NCBI RefSeq assembly: GCF_014596465.1
Contig: NZ_MECK01000335.1
Span: 1 to 49,461 of the forward strand
Direction: 5' to 3'
DNA length: 49,461 nt
DNA from: Streptomyces sp. CBMA123
Lineage (GTDB): Bacteria > Actinomycetota > Actinomycetes > Streptomycetales > Streptomycetaceae
Under the pieces are notes generated by a model that searched no databases, was not told the DNA's origin, and saw only the letters and a program-made list of their open reading frames with translations. Position numbers and translations under genes: made by a program. This document shows, in pieces, positions 1-8,144 of this stretch; the first letter of the stretch is position 1, and each line of letters starts with the position of its first letter.

Positions 1-324
1 GGCGACGGCGAGCAGCTGGCCGCGGCCCTGGCCGCCCAGCTCGCCCGCACCACCGCCCCGGCGCCGCTGCTCGAACCCGACCGCACCGGCCGCGACCTGC
101 TGGTCGACCACGTCACCGCGATGGTCTGCTGCGCCGCCGTGGACACCGCGGGCGGCGCCCCCGGGCTGGACTGGCTGGACGGCCCGGTGCTGCTGCTCGG
201 CGGGGTCCGCCGCACCGACCTGGCCGGCCCGGTGGCCCAGGCCGTGGAGCAGGGCCAGGACGGACCGCTGCGCGCCTGGCTGGACGCCGCCGAGGTCCGG
301 CTGGAGAAACCCGTCCGCCTCTGA
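1..324 (+). CDS. C-terminal part of an unrecognised protein (5' end outside window)
   Basis: The reading frame is open from base 1 and ends in TGA at 322-324, giving the last 107 residues of a longer protein. The visible part is Ala/Leu/Asp-rich, with two possible helical stretches and no catalytic motif or membrane segment that I recognise. It ends about 230 bases before the next gene on the same strand. I cannot assign a function. The frame has strong third-position G/C bias, so it is very probably coding. Confidence 0.65.
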   Translation, partial: GDGEQLAAALAAQLARTTAPAPLLEPDRTGRDLLVDHVTAMVCCAAVDTAGGAPGLDWLDGPVLLLGGVRRTDLAGPVAQAVEQGQDGPLRAWLDAAEVRLEKPVRL

Positions 325-551
325 TGTCGCTACCGTCCCGGGCGGCGCTCGGTGCCCCGGCACGCGCCCCCGGGAGCCCCAGCCGCCGGCCGTCTCCGCA
401 GGCCGGAGGCCCTGCCCCGACGGCCCGGAAGATTCCCGACACCAATTGCCACCGTGGGGTGACGGAGCGCCAGCACGGTGTGGTGTATTAGACCGCACGC
501 ACATCCGGGGGGCACGTGCCAGCCGGACGGAAGTGCACCTGGGAGGGGCGC

Positions 552-2090
552 GTGGGGACCGAACTCAACCGCCGCTGGGAGTCGGGCACGCACGCTTACA
601 GCGTCTCCGACCCCTTCGGCCAGGGCCCGTTGCCCTGGCTGCGCAGCCCCGAGCAGTACCTGGCCGGGGCCGAGGGCGCCGTGCCCTGGTACGTCTCGGT
701 GGACGCGCCCGGCCAGCAGCCGCTGTCGGCGGGCGTGCGGCCCAAGCCGCCGGTCGGCACCCCGCAGAGCTCCAACGACGTGGACCAGCAGATCAAGGGC
801 TTCGCCTCGGCCGGGGTGGTCCGCCCCGGCGGCTCGGTGGACTTCCGGGTCACCGTCAACCCACCCCGCGAGTTCACCGTGGACGTCTACCGGATCGGCC
901 ACTACGGCGGCGACGGCGCCCGCCACATGACGTCCAGCCCGCTGATCGCCGGGCTGGTCCAGCCCGCCCCGCTGGTGGTCGAGCGGACGGTCTCCTGCCA
1001 CCACTGGTGGCACTCCTGGCGGCTGCAGGTCCCGCCGCACTGGAAGCCCGGCGCGTACGTCGCCGTGCTGACCACCGCGGACATGCTGCACCGCAGCCAC
1101 ATCCCGTTCACCGTAAGGGACTTCGCCGACCAGGGGCATACCGCCGAACTGCTCCTGGTGGTCCCGGACGTGACCTGGCAGGCGTACAACCTGTTCCCCG
1201 AGGACGGTCGCACCGGCGCCAGCCTCTACCACGCCTGGGACGGCCGGGGCGGCCTGGTCGGCGAGCCCGAGGCGGCCGTCACCGTCTCCTTCGACCGCCC
1301 GCACGCCACCGCCGGACTGCCGCTGCACGTCGGCCACGCCTACGACTTCATCCGCTGGGCCGAGCGCTACGGCTACGACCTCTCCTACGCCACCGCCACC
1401 GACCTGCACGCCGGGCTGGTGGACCCGGGGGAGCACCGCGCGCTGGTCTTCCCCGGCCACGACGAGTACTGGTCCGAGCCGATGCGCCGGGCCGCCGAGC
1501 GGGCCCGGGACGGCGGCACCTCGCTGGTCTTCCTGTCCGCCAACACCATGTACTGGCGGGTCGAACTGACCGCCGCCGCCTCCGGCGAGCCCCACCGGCT
1601 GCTCAACTGCCGCAAGCGGCAGAAGGTCGGGCCGGGCAGCCCGGCCGCCGGGGTGCCCGGCGCGGCCAGCGCGCTGTGGCGGGACGCCGGTGAGCCCGAG
1701 CAGCACCTGCTCGGGGTGCAGTACTCGGGCCGGGTCGCCGCGCCCGTACCGCTGGTCGCCCGGCACACCGCGCACTGGCTGTGGGACGGCACCGGGCTGC
1801 AGGAGGGCGACGAGCTGCCCGGCCTGGTCGCGGGGGAGGCCGACCGGTACTACCCGAAGGTCGCGCTGCCCGAGCACGCCGAGCGGGTGCTGCTGGCCCA
1901 CTCGCCGTACCGGGACCTGGCCGGCCGCACCCGCTACCAGGAGACCTCGCTGTACCGGGCGCCCAGCGGCGCGTACGTCTTCGCGGCCGGCACCTTCGCC
2001 TGGTCGCCCGCCCTCGGCCGCCCCGGGCTCACCGACGAACGGGTCCAGCGGGCCACCGCCAACCTGCTGGACCGCCTCTGCAAGAACTGA
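552..2090 (+). CDS. N,N-dimethylformamidase beta-subunit-like protein
   Basis: A protein of about 512 residues resembling the large (beta) subunit family of N,N-dimethylformamidase, which hydrolyses formamides; most actinobacterial members have no tested substrate. Family-like blocks include VDVYRIGHYGGDGAR, a Trp-rich patch around SCHHWWHSWRL, and VFPGHDEYWS followed by LSANTMYWRV. An ATG at 516 is in frame, but the GTG at 552 is preceded at five bases by GGGAGG and I prefer it. No small alpha subunit is visible nearby, so the protein probably acts alone or does something else. A small hairpin (2105-2123) lies between it and purC. The family call is fairly firm, the activity is not. Confidence 0.7.
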   Translation: MGTELNRRWESGTHAYSVSDPFGQGPLPWLRSPEQYLAGAEGAVPWYVSVDAPGQQPLSAGVRPKPPVGTPQSSNDVDQQIKGFASAGVVRPGGSVDFRVTVNPPREFTVDVYRIGHYGGDGARHMTSSPLIAGLVQPAPLVVERTVSCHHWWHSWRLQVPPHWKPGAYVAVLTTADMLHRSHIPFTVRDFADQGHTAELLLVVPDVTWQAYNLFPEDGRTGASLYHAWDGRGGLVGEPEAAVTVSFDRPHATAGLPLHVGHAYDFIRWAERYGYDLSYATATDLHAGLVDPGEHRALVFPGHDEYWSEPMRRAAERARDGGTSLVFLSANTMYWRVELTAAASGEPHRLLNCRKRQKVGPGSPAAGVPGAASALWRDAGEPEQHLLGVQYSGRVAAPVPLVARHTAHWLWDGTGLQEGDELPGLVAGEADRYYPKVALPEHAERVLLAHSPYRDLAGRTRYQETSLYRAPSGAYVFAAGTFAWSPALGRPGLTDERVQRATANLLDRLCKN

Positions 2091-2104
2091 GTCCGGGCTG
2101 CGCA

Positions 2105-2123
2105 GGAGCCGAGCTCCGGCTCC
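2105..2123 (+). terminator. Small hairpin between the formamidase-like gene and purC
   Basis: GGAGCCG and CGGCTCC form a 7-bp stem around a 5-base loop, 15 bases after the upstream stop codon. No T-run follows. It may be a weak terminator or an mRNA 3' end. Confidence 0.3.
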
Positions 2124-2224
2124 GCAGGAACCGGGGCCGGGCGGGCGTGAAAGACTGCGGGAGCAGTGACCTCCCCTTTCGCGGGTGCCCCACGCCCGTG
2201 AACGACCCCTGAGGACTGAACACC

Positions 2225-3124
2225 TTGAGCGGATTTGTCACCAAGCCCGAGCCGGTCCTGGTACCCGGCCTGGTCCACCTGCACACCGGCAAGGTGCGCG
2301 ACCTGTACCGCACCGAGGCGGGCGAGCTGGTGATGGTGGCCAGCGACCGGACGTCCGCCCACGACTGGGTGCTGCCGAACGAGATCCCGGACAAGGGCCG
2401 GGTGCTCACCCAGCTCTCGCTGTGGTGGTTCGAGCGGATCGCCGACATCGTCCCCAACCACGTGATCTCCACCGAGGTCCCGGCCGGCGCCCCCGCCGAC
2501 TGGAAGGGCCGCACGCTGATCTGCAAGAGCCTGGACATGATCCCGGTCGAGGCGGTCGCCCGCGGCTACCTGGCCGGCTCCGGCCTGACCGAGTACCGGG
2601 AGAGCCGCACGGTCTGCGGCATCGCCCTGCCGGAGGGCCTGGAGAACAGCTCCGAGCTGCCCGCCCCGATCTACACCCCGGCCCTCAAGGCCGAGGTCGG
2701 TGAGCACGACGAGAACGTCCCCTACGAGGAGACCGCCCGCCGGATCGGCGCCGAGCTGGCCAACCAGGTCCGCCGCACCACCCTGGACGTCTACTCCCGG
2801 GCCCGCGACATCGCCCGCGACCGCGGCATCATCCTGGCCGACACCAAGTTCGAGTTCGGCCTGCTGGACGGCGAGCTGATCATCGGCGACGAGGTGCTCA
2901 CCCCGGACTCCTCCCGCTACTGGCCGGCCGACGAGTACGAGCCGGGCCGCTCGCAGGCGTCCTTCGACAAGCAGCTGATCCGCGACTGGCTGGTCTCCCC
3001 GGCCTCCGGCTGGGACCGCTACAGCGAGCAGCCGCCGCCGGAGCTGCCCGCCGAGCTGGTCGAGCGGACCCGCGCCAAGTACATCGAGGTGTACGAGCGG
3101 CTGACCGGCACCAGCTGGGTGTGA
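2225..3124 (+). CDS. purC: Phosphoribosylaminoimidazole-succinocarboxamide synthase
   Basis: SAICAR synthase joins L-aspartate to CAIR using ATP, in de novo purine synthesis in the cytoplasm. At 299 residues it has the usual length. The N-terminal GKVRDLYR block, ASDRTSAHDWVLPNEIPDKG, the substrate-binding block MIPVEAVARGYLAGSG and the ADTKFEFG block near residue 220 are all characteristic. The start is TTG at 2225, with GAGGA nine bases upstream. The gene lies in the same half of the window as purSQL but is not in an operon with them. Its stop is 28 bases from the convergent response regulator, with no strong terminator between. The assignment is firm. Confidence 0.97.
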   Translation: MSGFVTKPEPVLVPGLVHLHTGKVRDLYRTEAGELVMVASDRTSAHDWVLPNEIPDKGRVLTQLSLWWFERIADIVPNHVISTEVPAGAPADWKGRTLICKSLDMIPVEAVARGYLAGSGLTEYRESRTVCGIALPEGLENSSELPAPIYTPALKAEVGEHDENVPYEETARRIGAELANQVRRTTLDVYSRARDIARDRGIILADTKFEFGLLDGELIIGDEVLTPDSSRYWPADEYEPGRSQASFDKQLIRDWLVSPASGWDRYSEQPPPELPAELVERTRAKYIEVYERLTGTSWV

Positions 3125-3152
3125 CCTCCCCGACCGCCCGCGGGCACGGCCG

Positions 3153-3776
3153 CTAGATCCAGCCGTGCTCGCGGGCGATCCGCACCGCCGCGTGCCGGTT
3201 CTCCGCGCCCAGCTTGGTGGCCGCCGAGGACAGGTAGTTGCGCACGGTGCCCTGGGACAGCGCGGCCCGCTCGGCGATCTCCGCGATCGGGGTGCCGTCC
3301 GCGGCCAGCTCCAGGACGTCCGTCTCGCGCGGGGTCAGCGGGGTCTCCCCGGCACTGATCGCGTCCGCCGCCAGCTCCGGGTCCACGTACCGGCCGCCGG
3401 AGCGCACGGTGCGGATGATGCCGGCCAGGTCGGCCGCGGAGACGGTCTTCGGCAGGAAGCCGCGCACCCCGACCTCCAGTGCCCGCTTCAGGTAGCCGGG
3501 CCGGCCGTGGCCGGTGACGATCATGCAGCGGCACTCCGGCAGCAGCCGGCGCAGCTCGCTGGCCACCTCGATGCCGTCCTTGCCGGGCATCTGCAGGTCC
3601 AGCACCGCGATGTCCGGCCGGTGCGACCGAGCCATCGCCAGCGCCTCCGGGCCGGAGCCGGCCTGGGCGACCACCTCGATGTCGTCCTCCAGCGAGAGCA
3701 GCGCGGCCAGTGCGCCGCGGATCAGGTGCTCGTCGTCGGCGAGCAGGACGCGGACGGGCGCGGTGTTCTCGGTCAT
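3153..3776 (-). CDS. NarL/LuxR-type two-component response regulator
   Basis: A 207-residue response regulator. The receiver domain covers about residues 8-125, with acidic residues in LLADDE and the phospho-acceptor Asp60 in VLDLQMPGKDG; a Thr in MIVTGHG and Lys in FLPKTVS complete the active site. A GerE-type HTH (LTPRETDVLELAADG onward) occupies about 147-207. The gene starts 17 bases after the histidine kinase, so the two form a cognate pair at the end of a four-gene minus-strand unit with an ABC exporter. By analogy with DesKR/LiaSR-like modules it probably controls its own transporter. The likely operator is the palindrome at 7036-7049. Confidence 0.93.
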   Translation of the reverse strand: MTENTAPVRVLLADDEHLIRGALAALLSLEDDIEVVAQAGSGPEALAMARSHRPDIAVLDLQMPGKDGIEVASELRRLLPECRCMIVTGHGRPGYLKRALEVGVRGFLPKTVSAADLAGIIRTVRSGGRYVDPELAADAISAGETPLTPRETDVLELAADGTPIAEIAERAALSQGTVRNYLSSAATKLGAENRHAAVRIAREHGWI

Positions 3777-3793
3777 CGGGCGGCCTTCCTCGG

Positions 3794-5029
3794 TTACGGG
3801 GTTCGGAGCGGTACGGCGGCGAGCACCCGGAAGGTGCCCGGCACGGCCGTCGGGACGGTCAGTTCACCGTCGTGGGCGGCCAGCCGTTCGCGCAGGCCGC
3901 GCAGCCCGGTGCCGGCGCCCTGGGAGGGGATCGGGACCTCCGGCACGCCGTCGTTCTCCAGCTCCAGCACTGCCCGGCCGTCCTCCCGCCGCAGCCGGAT
4001 CAGGCAGTGGGCGGCCTCGCTGTGCCGCAACACGTTGGTGGTGGCCTCGCGGATCACCCAGCCGAGCACCGATTGGACCGCCAGCGGCAGCCGGTCGGCG
4101 TTCTCGCCGAGGTCGATCTCGCAGGCGATGTCGGCGGAGCGCAGCACCGCCCGGGCACCGATCGCCTCGGCGTGCAGGTCGGCGGTGCGGTAGCCGCGAA
4201 TGACGTCCCGGACCTCACGCTGCGAATCCTGGGCGATCTTCTGCACCTCGGCCATCTGCTCGGCGGCCTCCGGGCGCCCGCGCCGGGCGAGCTGGACAGC
4301 GAGTTCGCTCTTCAGCGCGATGGTGGTGAGGTTGCGGCCCATCACGTCGTGCAGGTCGCGGGAGAAGCGCAGCCGCTCCTCGGCGACGGCCAGTCGGGAC
4401 TGCGCCTCGCGGGCGGCGTCCAGCTCCCAGACGATGGCGGTCACCCAGGCGAAGCTGCGGCAGCTGCCGATCAGGATGAGCGTGCCGATGGCCGCGCCGA
4501 CCAGCCATCCCGTGGTGACGGCGGGGCTGATGCCGGCCAGCAGCATCGCGGGGGCGAGCGCGAGCGGTAGCGCGGCTCCGGCGAGGAAGGCCCAGCGCAA
4601 CCGCAGACCCACCCCCGCGGGGCCCGCGGTCGCGCTCACCAGGGTGGCGGCGACCACTGCGGTGAACGGTGGGCCGGGATGGGACGACACCCCGTCGGAG
4701 GACGGGCCGAGTAGCAGCACGGCCCAGGAACCGGCCACCGTGAGGACGGTGTTGACGATCAGCCAGCGCCGGTGGGTGCTGGGCCGCCCCAGGTAGTGAT
4801 CCAGCGAGGTGCGGTAGGCCCGGAGGGTGACCAGGACCGAGGCGAGGGGCAGGACCAGGGCGACCTGGGTGGCGGCCGTCGCACCCGTGTTCCGCATCGA
4901 GGAGGCGATGGCCAGCAGGTTCAGCGGCAGCATGAACCACGCCATCAGGTAGAGCGACCAGCGGAAGTACAGCTCGGCGCGTTGCGGCTTGCCGTAGCCC
5001 TTCCAGCGGCGGATAGGCCCCCGGACCAT
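3794..5029 (-). CDS. Sensor histidine kinase (HisKA_3 / NarX-DesK type)
   Basis: A 411-residue membrane kinase. About six hydrophobic segments fill residues 20-200 with no large extracytoplasmic loop, which suggests sensing in or near the membrane. The dimerisation/phosphoacceptor motif is FSRDLHDVMGRN with His227. The HATPase domain shows IREATTNVLRHSEA (N box) and GTGLRGLRERL (G box). The upstream ATG at 5029 has GGGGAG at a good distance. The gap to the ABC permease stop is 86 bases and contains a CACGATCGTG palindrome (5050-5059), so a second promoter here is possible. The stimulus is unknown; lipid or antimicrobial stress is typical for such modules. Confidence 0.92.
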   Translation of the reverse strand: MVRGPIRRWKGYGKPQRAELYFRWSLYLMAWFMLPLNLLAIASSMRNTGATAATQVALVLPLASVLVTLRAYRTSLDHYLGRPSTHRRWLIVNTVLTVAGSWAVLLLGPSSDGVSSHPGPPFTAVVAATLVSATAGPAGVGLRLRWAFLAGAALPLALAPAMLLAGISPAVTTGWLVGAAIGTLILIGSCRSFAWVTAIVWELDAAREAQSRLAVAEERLRFSRDLHDVMGRNLTTIALKSELAVQLARRGRPEAAEQMAEVQKIAQDSQREVRDVIRGYRTADLHAEAIGARAVLRSADIACEIDLGENADRLPLAVQSVLGWVIREATTNVLRHSEAAHCLIRLRREDGRAVLELENDGVPEVPIPSQGAGTGLRGLRERLAAHDGELTVPTAVPGTFRVLAAVPLRTP

Positions 5030-5049
5030 CGCAGTGCTCCCCGTCTGAT

Positions 5050-5059
5050 CACGATCGTG
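5050..5059. promoter_or_regulatory. 10-bp palindrome upstream of histidine kinase
   Basis: CACGATCGTG is a perfect palindrome 20-30 bases upstream of the kinase start, in the only sizeable gap of this minus-strand unit. It could be an operator for an internal promoter. The evidence is symmetry and position only. Confidence 0.25.
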
Positions 5060-5115
5060 TCGCTGCCTTCATATCAGAGGTCGAACGGGGAGGGGCCCTT
5101 CGGATTCCACCCAGG

Positions 5116-5943
5116 TCAGCGCCGCGGCTCCCAGCGGAAGTAGCGGACCGCGCCCCAGACCGCCAGGCCGAGCCAGACCGTACCGGTGACCAGGTACGGG
5201 GCGGCGGCGCCCCAGCTGCCGAGGAAGCCGGTCGGGGCGGCCGAGCCGTCGGTGCCGAACCAGCCGACCCGGATCAGCTGGAAGGCCGGGGTGGTCGGCA
5301 GCAGGCGGCAGATGTCGGCCAGCTGCGAGGGCATGACCTCCAGCGGGACGAACAGGCCGGAGCCGAACTGCATGACCAGCATGACCGGCAGGGTGGTGAT
5401 GCCCGCGCTCTCCACGGTCTTGGTGAAGGCGCTGGAGAGCGCGGCCAGGGCGATCATGGTGGCCAGGGTCAGCACCAGGCCGACCAGCATCAGCAGCGGG
5501 TTGACCGGCACGGCCAGGTGCAGGCCGAGGCTGCCGCCGATCCCGATCAGGGCGGCCATCAGCAGGCCGAGGACGAGCGAGGGGACGGCGGTGCCGAGCA
5601 GGATCTCCAGGTCCCTGGCCTCGCCGGTGCGCAGTCGCTTGAGCACCAGCTCGCCGCGCCGCCCGACGTACGCGGCGGTCAGGTTGTAGTAGACGACGAA
5701 GGTCAGGATCATCCCGACCGAGCCGTAGACCAGCAGTGAGTCGACGTCCAGCCCGGGGGTGTTCTCGGCCTGCTTCCTGAGCATTCCGCGCAGGGTGCTG
5801 ATCAGCACCACCGGCAGCACCACGGCGGTGAAGAGCGCGGTGCGGTTGCGCAGCAGCAGGGTGGCCTCGGCGCGGCCGAGGGCGAACAGCCGGCCGGCGG
5901 TGGTGCTCGGGGCACCCGTGGCGGTGGTGGCGGCGGTGGTCAT
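5116..5943 (-). CDS. ABC-2 type transporter permease
   Basis: A 275-residue integral membrane protein, one half of an ABC-2 exporter. After a short Ala/Thr-rich cytoplasmic N-terminus there are about six hydrophobic segments, including the FTAVVLPVVLIS segment and the VSATMIA-like helices around residues 130-180. The ATG at 5943 overlaps the ATPase stop as ATGA, indicating translational coupling. The reading frame stays open far upstream, but that part is the shadow of the ATPase gene. It exports an unknown substrate together with the ATPase, next to a two-component system that probably regulates it. Confidence 0.9.
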   Translation of the reverse strand: MTTAATTATGAPSTTAGRLFALGRAEATLLLRNRTALFTAVVLPVVLISTLRGMLRKQAENTPGLDVDSLLVYGSVGMILTFVVYYNLTAAYVGRRGELVLKRLRTGEARDLEILLGTAVPSLVLGLLMAALIGIGGSLGLHLAVPVNPLLMLVGLVLTLATMIALAALSSAFTKTVESAGITTLPVMLVMQFGSGLFVPLEVMPSQLADICRLLPTTPAFQLIRVGWFGTDGSAAPTGFLGSWGAAAPYLVTGTVWLGLAVWGAVRYFRWEPRR

Positions 5944-6956
5944 CGGGCGGATCCGATCAGGCGGCGGCGGGCGGGACGGGTGGGCCCTGAAGGCGGTGTG
6001 GTGCGCGGTGGGGCCTGGTGGGCGGCCTCGGAGGCGATGGCCAGGAAGGCCTCCTCCAGCGAGGCGCTGCGGGCGTCCAGGGCGCCGAGGGCGATTCCGT
6101 GGTGCCGGGCCCAGCCGAGCAGGTCGGTGAGGGTGTCCTGGAGACCGGTGCTCTGCACGGTGACCTTGCGGCCGTCGACGGTGACCTCGGCCCCGGGCAG
6201 GACGGGCAGCGCGCTGCCGGTGAACTCGGGGAGTTCGAAGGTGATCCGGGAGGGCCGGCCGGCGATCACCTCGGCGACGGTGCCGGTGGTGACGACCCGG
6301 CCGCCGTGCATGATGGCGAGCCGGTCGGCGAGCTCCTCGGCCTCCTCCAGGTAGTGGGTGGTGAGCAGCACCGTGGTGCCCTGGGCGCGCAGTTCGCGCA
6401 CCAGCCGCCAGACGGCGGCGCGCGCCTCCGGGTCGAGGCCGGTGCTGGGCTCGTCCAGGAACAGCACTTCGGGACGGCCGAGCAGGGCCATCGCGAGGTC
6501 GAGCCGGCGCCGTTCGCCGCCGGAGAGCTGCTTGACCCGGACGTCGGCGCGGTGGCCGAGGCCGACCAGGTCCAGGGCCTCCGCGACCGGGCGGGCGCCG
6601 CTGGTCACCCCGGCCCAGGTGCGGCCGGTCTCGGCGGCGGTGAGTTCGCCGGGGAAGCCGCCCTCCTGGAGCATGATGCCGATCCGCGGCCGGACGGCGG
6701 TGCGCTCCTTGAAGGGGTCGTGGCCGAGCACCCGGACGGTGCCCCCGCCGGGCGCGGCCAGGCCCTCGATGACCTCCATGGTGGAGGTCTTGCCGGCGCC
6801 GTTGGTGCCGAGCAGGGCGAACAGCTCGCCGCGGCCGACGGTCAGGTCGACGCCGCGGACGGCGTGGTACTCGGTGGCGCCGGTGCCGTAGTGGCGGTGC
6901 AGGTCGGTGACCTCGATCACGCTGTCGCCGGGGCGGGCTGGCTGGCTCTTCTCCAT
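5940..6956 (-). CDS. ABC transporter ATP-binding protein (DrrA-like exporter type)
   Basis: A 338-residue ATPase. Walker A is GTNGAGKTS (residues 50-58), the Q-loop is near IMLQEGG, the signature LSGGE is at 144-148, Walker B VLFLDEP at 164-170, and the switch His lies in LLTTHYLEEAEEL. The C-terminal 100 residues resemble the extra domain of DrrA/BcrA-type exporters. It is the first gene of the unit ATPase-permease-kinase-regulator. An AAGG ribosome site precedes the ATG. A perfect inverted repeat (7036-7049) lies about 80 bases upstream in the promoter region. Drug or lipid export is typical of the family; the substrate cannot be read here. Confidence 0.95.
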   Translation of the reverse strand: MEKSQPARPGDSVIEVTDLHRHYGTGATEYHAVRGVDLTVGRGELFALLGTNGAGKTSTMEVIEGLAAPGGGTVRVLGHDPFKERTAVRPRIGIMLQEGGFPGELTAAETGRTWAGVTSGARPVAEALDLVGLGHRADVRVKQLSGGERRRLDLAMALLGRPEVLFLDEPSTGLDPEARAAVWRLVRELRAQGTTVLLTTHYLEEAEELADRLAIMHGGRVVTTGTVAEVIAGRPSRITFELPEFTGSALPVLPGAEVTVDGRKVTVQSTGLQDTLTDLLGWARHHGIALGALDARSASLEEAFLAIASEAAHQAPPRTTPPSGPTRPARRRLIGSAR

Positions 6957-7035
6957 GCCTCAAGCCTTCCGCCGGCCCGGCCGCGCGGGCAGTGCGCGCC
7001 GTCATGAACCGGCGGTGCGGATCCACGGGTCGGCG

Positions 7036-7049
7036 ATGACAAATGTCAT
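7036..7049. promoter_or_regulatory. Probable response-regulator operator, ATGACA-AA-TGTCAT
   Basis: A perfect 14-base palindrome, two ATGACA half-sites in inverted orientation separated by AA, lies 80 bases upstream of the ABC ATPase start. Similar ATGACA/TGTCAT repeats are known for DesR-like NarL-family regulators. The obvious candidate binder is the response regulator at the end of this same operon. Binding is inferred. Confidence 0.5.
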
Positions 7050-7083
7050 GGGGAGGAGTAGGGGAGGAAGTGCGGGAATACGC

Positions 7084-7113
7084 CGAAGGCCCCCTCGATC
7101 GAGGGGGCCTTCG
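7084..7113 (-). terminator. Terminator after the tRNA-Gly genes (perfect 13-bp stem)
   Basis: A perfectly palindromic 30-base sequence (CGAAGGCCCCCTC, loop GATC, then its complement) starts four bases after the encoded CCA of the downstream tRNA. It should end tRNA transcription on the minus strand. Being symmetrical, it could also act on the other strand. Confidence 0.75.
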
Positions 7114-7116
7114 TTC

Positions 7117-7192
7117 TGGAGCGGACGACGAGATTCGAACTCGCGACCCTCACCTTGGCAAGGTGATGCTCTACCAACTGAGCCACGTCCGC
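7117..7192 (-). tRNA. glyT: tRNA-Gly (anticodon GCC), with encoded CCA
   Basis: Read on the minus strand, the acceptor arms GCGGACG and CGTCCGC pair perfectly. The anticodon loop is CTTGCCAAG (anticodon GCC) and the T-arm contains GTTCGAATC. Discriminator U and a genomically encoded CCA follow (7119-7117). The 72 bases of the tRNA body are identical to the copy at 7234-7305. It is the downstream member of a tandem pair and is followed immediately by a strong hairpin. Confidence 0.95.
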
Positions 7193-7232
7193 AGGGTCAA
7201 GATATTGAGTTGTGCTGTGCTCGCGCACTGCG

Positions 7233-7305
7233 AGCGGACGACGAGATTCGAACTCGCGACCCTCACCTTGGCAAGGTGATGCTCTACCAACTGAGCCACG
7301 TCCGC
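7233..7305 (-). tRNA. glyT: tRNA-Gly (anticodon GCC), no encoded CCA
   Basis: This is the upstream member of the tandem pair, with the same body as the other copy, including anticodon GCC and perfect acceptor pairing. After discriminator U the DNA reads CGCA rather than CCA, so the 3' CCA must be added by nucleotidyltransferase. A 40-base spacer separates the two genes. They are probably co-transcribed from a promoter between here and the Lsr2-family gene; a TAGAGT at 7365-7370 region (minus strand) is a weak -10 candidate. Confidence 0.95.
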
Positions 7306-7387
7306 GCGGTGCCTGGTGGGGCACCCGCCGCCTCTTCGGATCTCTCCGTTGCGGCGACGAGGATTACTCTACAGCATCGTTCGGGGT

Positions 7388-7426
7388 GGTCGCCCCACCC
7401 TTTCGGTCCAGGCGGGCAGGGCGACC
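7388..7426 (-). terminator. Hairpin downstream of the Lsr2-family gene
   Basis: GGTCGCCC (7388-7395) pairs with GGGCGACC (7419-7426), an 8-bp stem located 20 bases beyond the minus-strand stop of the Lsr2-family gene and before the tRNA promoter region. It is a plausible terminator without a T-run, as is common in high-GC actinobacteria. Confidence 0.4.
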
Positions 7427-7446
7427 GGGGCGGTGCCCCGACGGGG

Positions 7447-7764
7447 TCAGTTCGCCGCGGCGAACTCCTCGTACACGTGCTTGGGGATGCGGCCCCGGGC
7501 CGGCAGCTCCAAGCCGTGCGACTGGGCCCAGGCGCGGACGGCGGCCGGGTCCGGGGTGAGCGCGGTGCGGCGGAAGGACTTTCCGGTGCGGCTTTGGCGA
7601 CGGCCGGCCGCGACGAACGGAGCGAGGGCCTCCCGCAGCTTTTCCGCGTTGTCCACGGACAGGTCGATCTCGTACGACTTCCCGTCGACGCCGAAGTGGA
7701 CGGTTTCCGCGGCGGCACCGCCGTCCAGGTCGTCGGAGAGCGTGACAACTACACGCTGAGCCAT
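7447..7764 (-). CDS. lsrL: Lsr2-family nucleoid-associated protein (LsrL-like)
   Basis: A 105-residue Lsr2 homologue. The N-terminal oligomerisation part (MAQRVVVTLSDDLDGG..ETVHFGVDGKSYEIDLS) is followed by a linker and a C-terminal DNA-binding domain with the AT-hook-like RGR in PARGRIPKHVYEEF. Lsr2 proteins bind AT-rich DNA and silence foreign genes. Streptomycetes usually have two paralogues, and the one next to purS is generally called LsrL; the position here matches that. The start ATG has GAGGA nine bases upstream. The frame extends further upstream but that part lacks coding character. A -35/-10 pair is visible at 7901-7929. Confidence 0.93.
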   Translation of the reverse strand: MAQRVVVTLSDDLDGGAAAETVHFGVDGKSYEIDLSVDNAEKLREALAPFVAAGRRQSRTGKSFRRTALTPDPAAVRAWAQSHGLELPARGRIPKHVYEEFAAAN

Positions 7765-7900
7765 GGGTGTCAATCCTCTCGGGCAATTCGACCGCCGGTT
7801 CGCGGAGTGCGTCCGGGGGCCTGATGTGCACCAACTCGCGCAAGCGCACACGGGCAGGCCGGGTGGCCCGCCGGATACGCAGCACTTGCCGCGACAGGTG

Positions 7901-7929
7901 GCCCTATTCTGCACCCGAAGGGGGTCGAA
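7901..7929 (-). promoter_or_regulatory. Candidate lsrL promoter
   Basis: On the minus strand, TTCGAC (7929-7924) and TAGGGC (7906-7901) are separated by exactly 17 bases, a reasonable sigma-HrdB-like pair. Transcription would begin near 7894, giving a leader of about 130 bases. This was found by eye only. Confidence 0.4.
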
Positions 7930-8115
7930 ATCGAAGAGTTCGGCATTCTTTTCCGGATATTCACGAGTCTTCGCGGGACTGCGGGATACCGGCGTGCGGG
8001 ACGGGCGGGTCTGTCCCCAAGTGCCGTATTCGGGTGTTCTTCGGGTGTCGCGGTTCGGGTCCGCGAATCCTGGGAAACGGGTCGGGTCGCGCGGGGGGTG
8101 GGGGTGCTGGATCCC

Positions 8116-8144
8116 TTGTGTCGTAAGGGTCCTGGGTCTACGCG
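8116..8144 (+). promoter_or_regulatory. Candidate purSQL promoter
   Basis: TTGTGT (8116-8121) and TACGCG (8139-8144) are spaced by 17 bases, giving a start near 8151 and a leader of about 80 bases. The -10 is weak; the TAGTCT just downstream is an alternative. Confidence 0.35.

Noticed and set aside
330..1901. Long minus-strand open frame opposite the formamidase-like gene
   Set aside because: It is a G/C-bias shadow: the protein is Gly/Arg/Val/Asp-rich without motifs, and the plus strand carries a clear protein family. The same holds for other long antisense frames, for example opposite purL, clpB, dnaK and the Fe-S oxidoreductase.
7117..7305. tRNA-Gly pair considered as an attachment site of an integrated element
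   Set aside because: No integrase, excisionase or phage genes are present on either side; a simple tRNA duplication explains the repeat.
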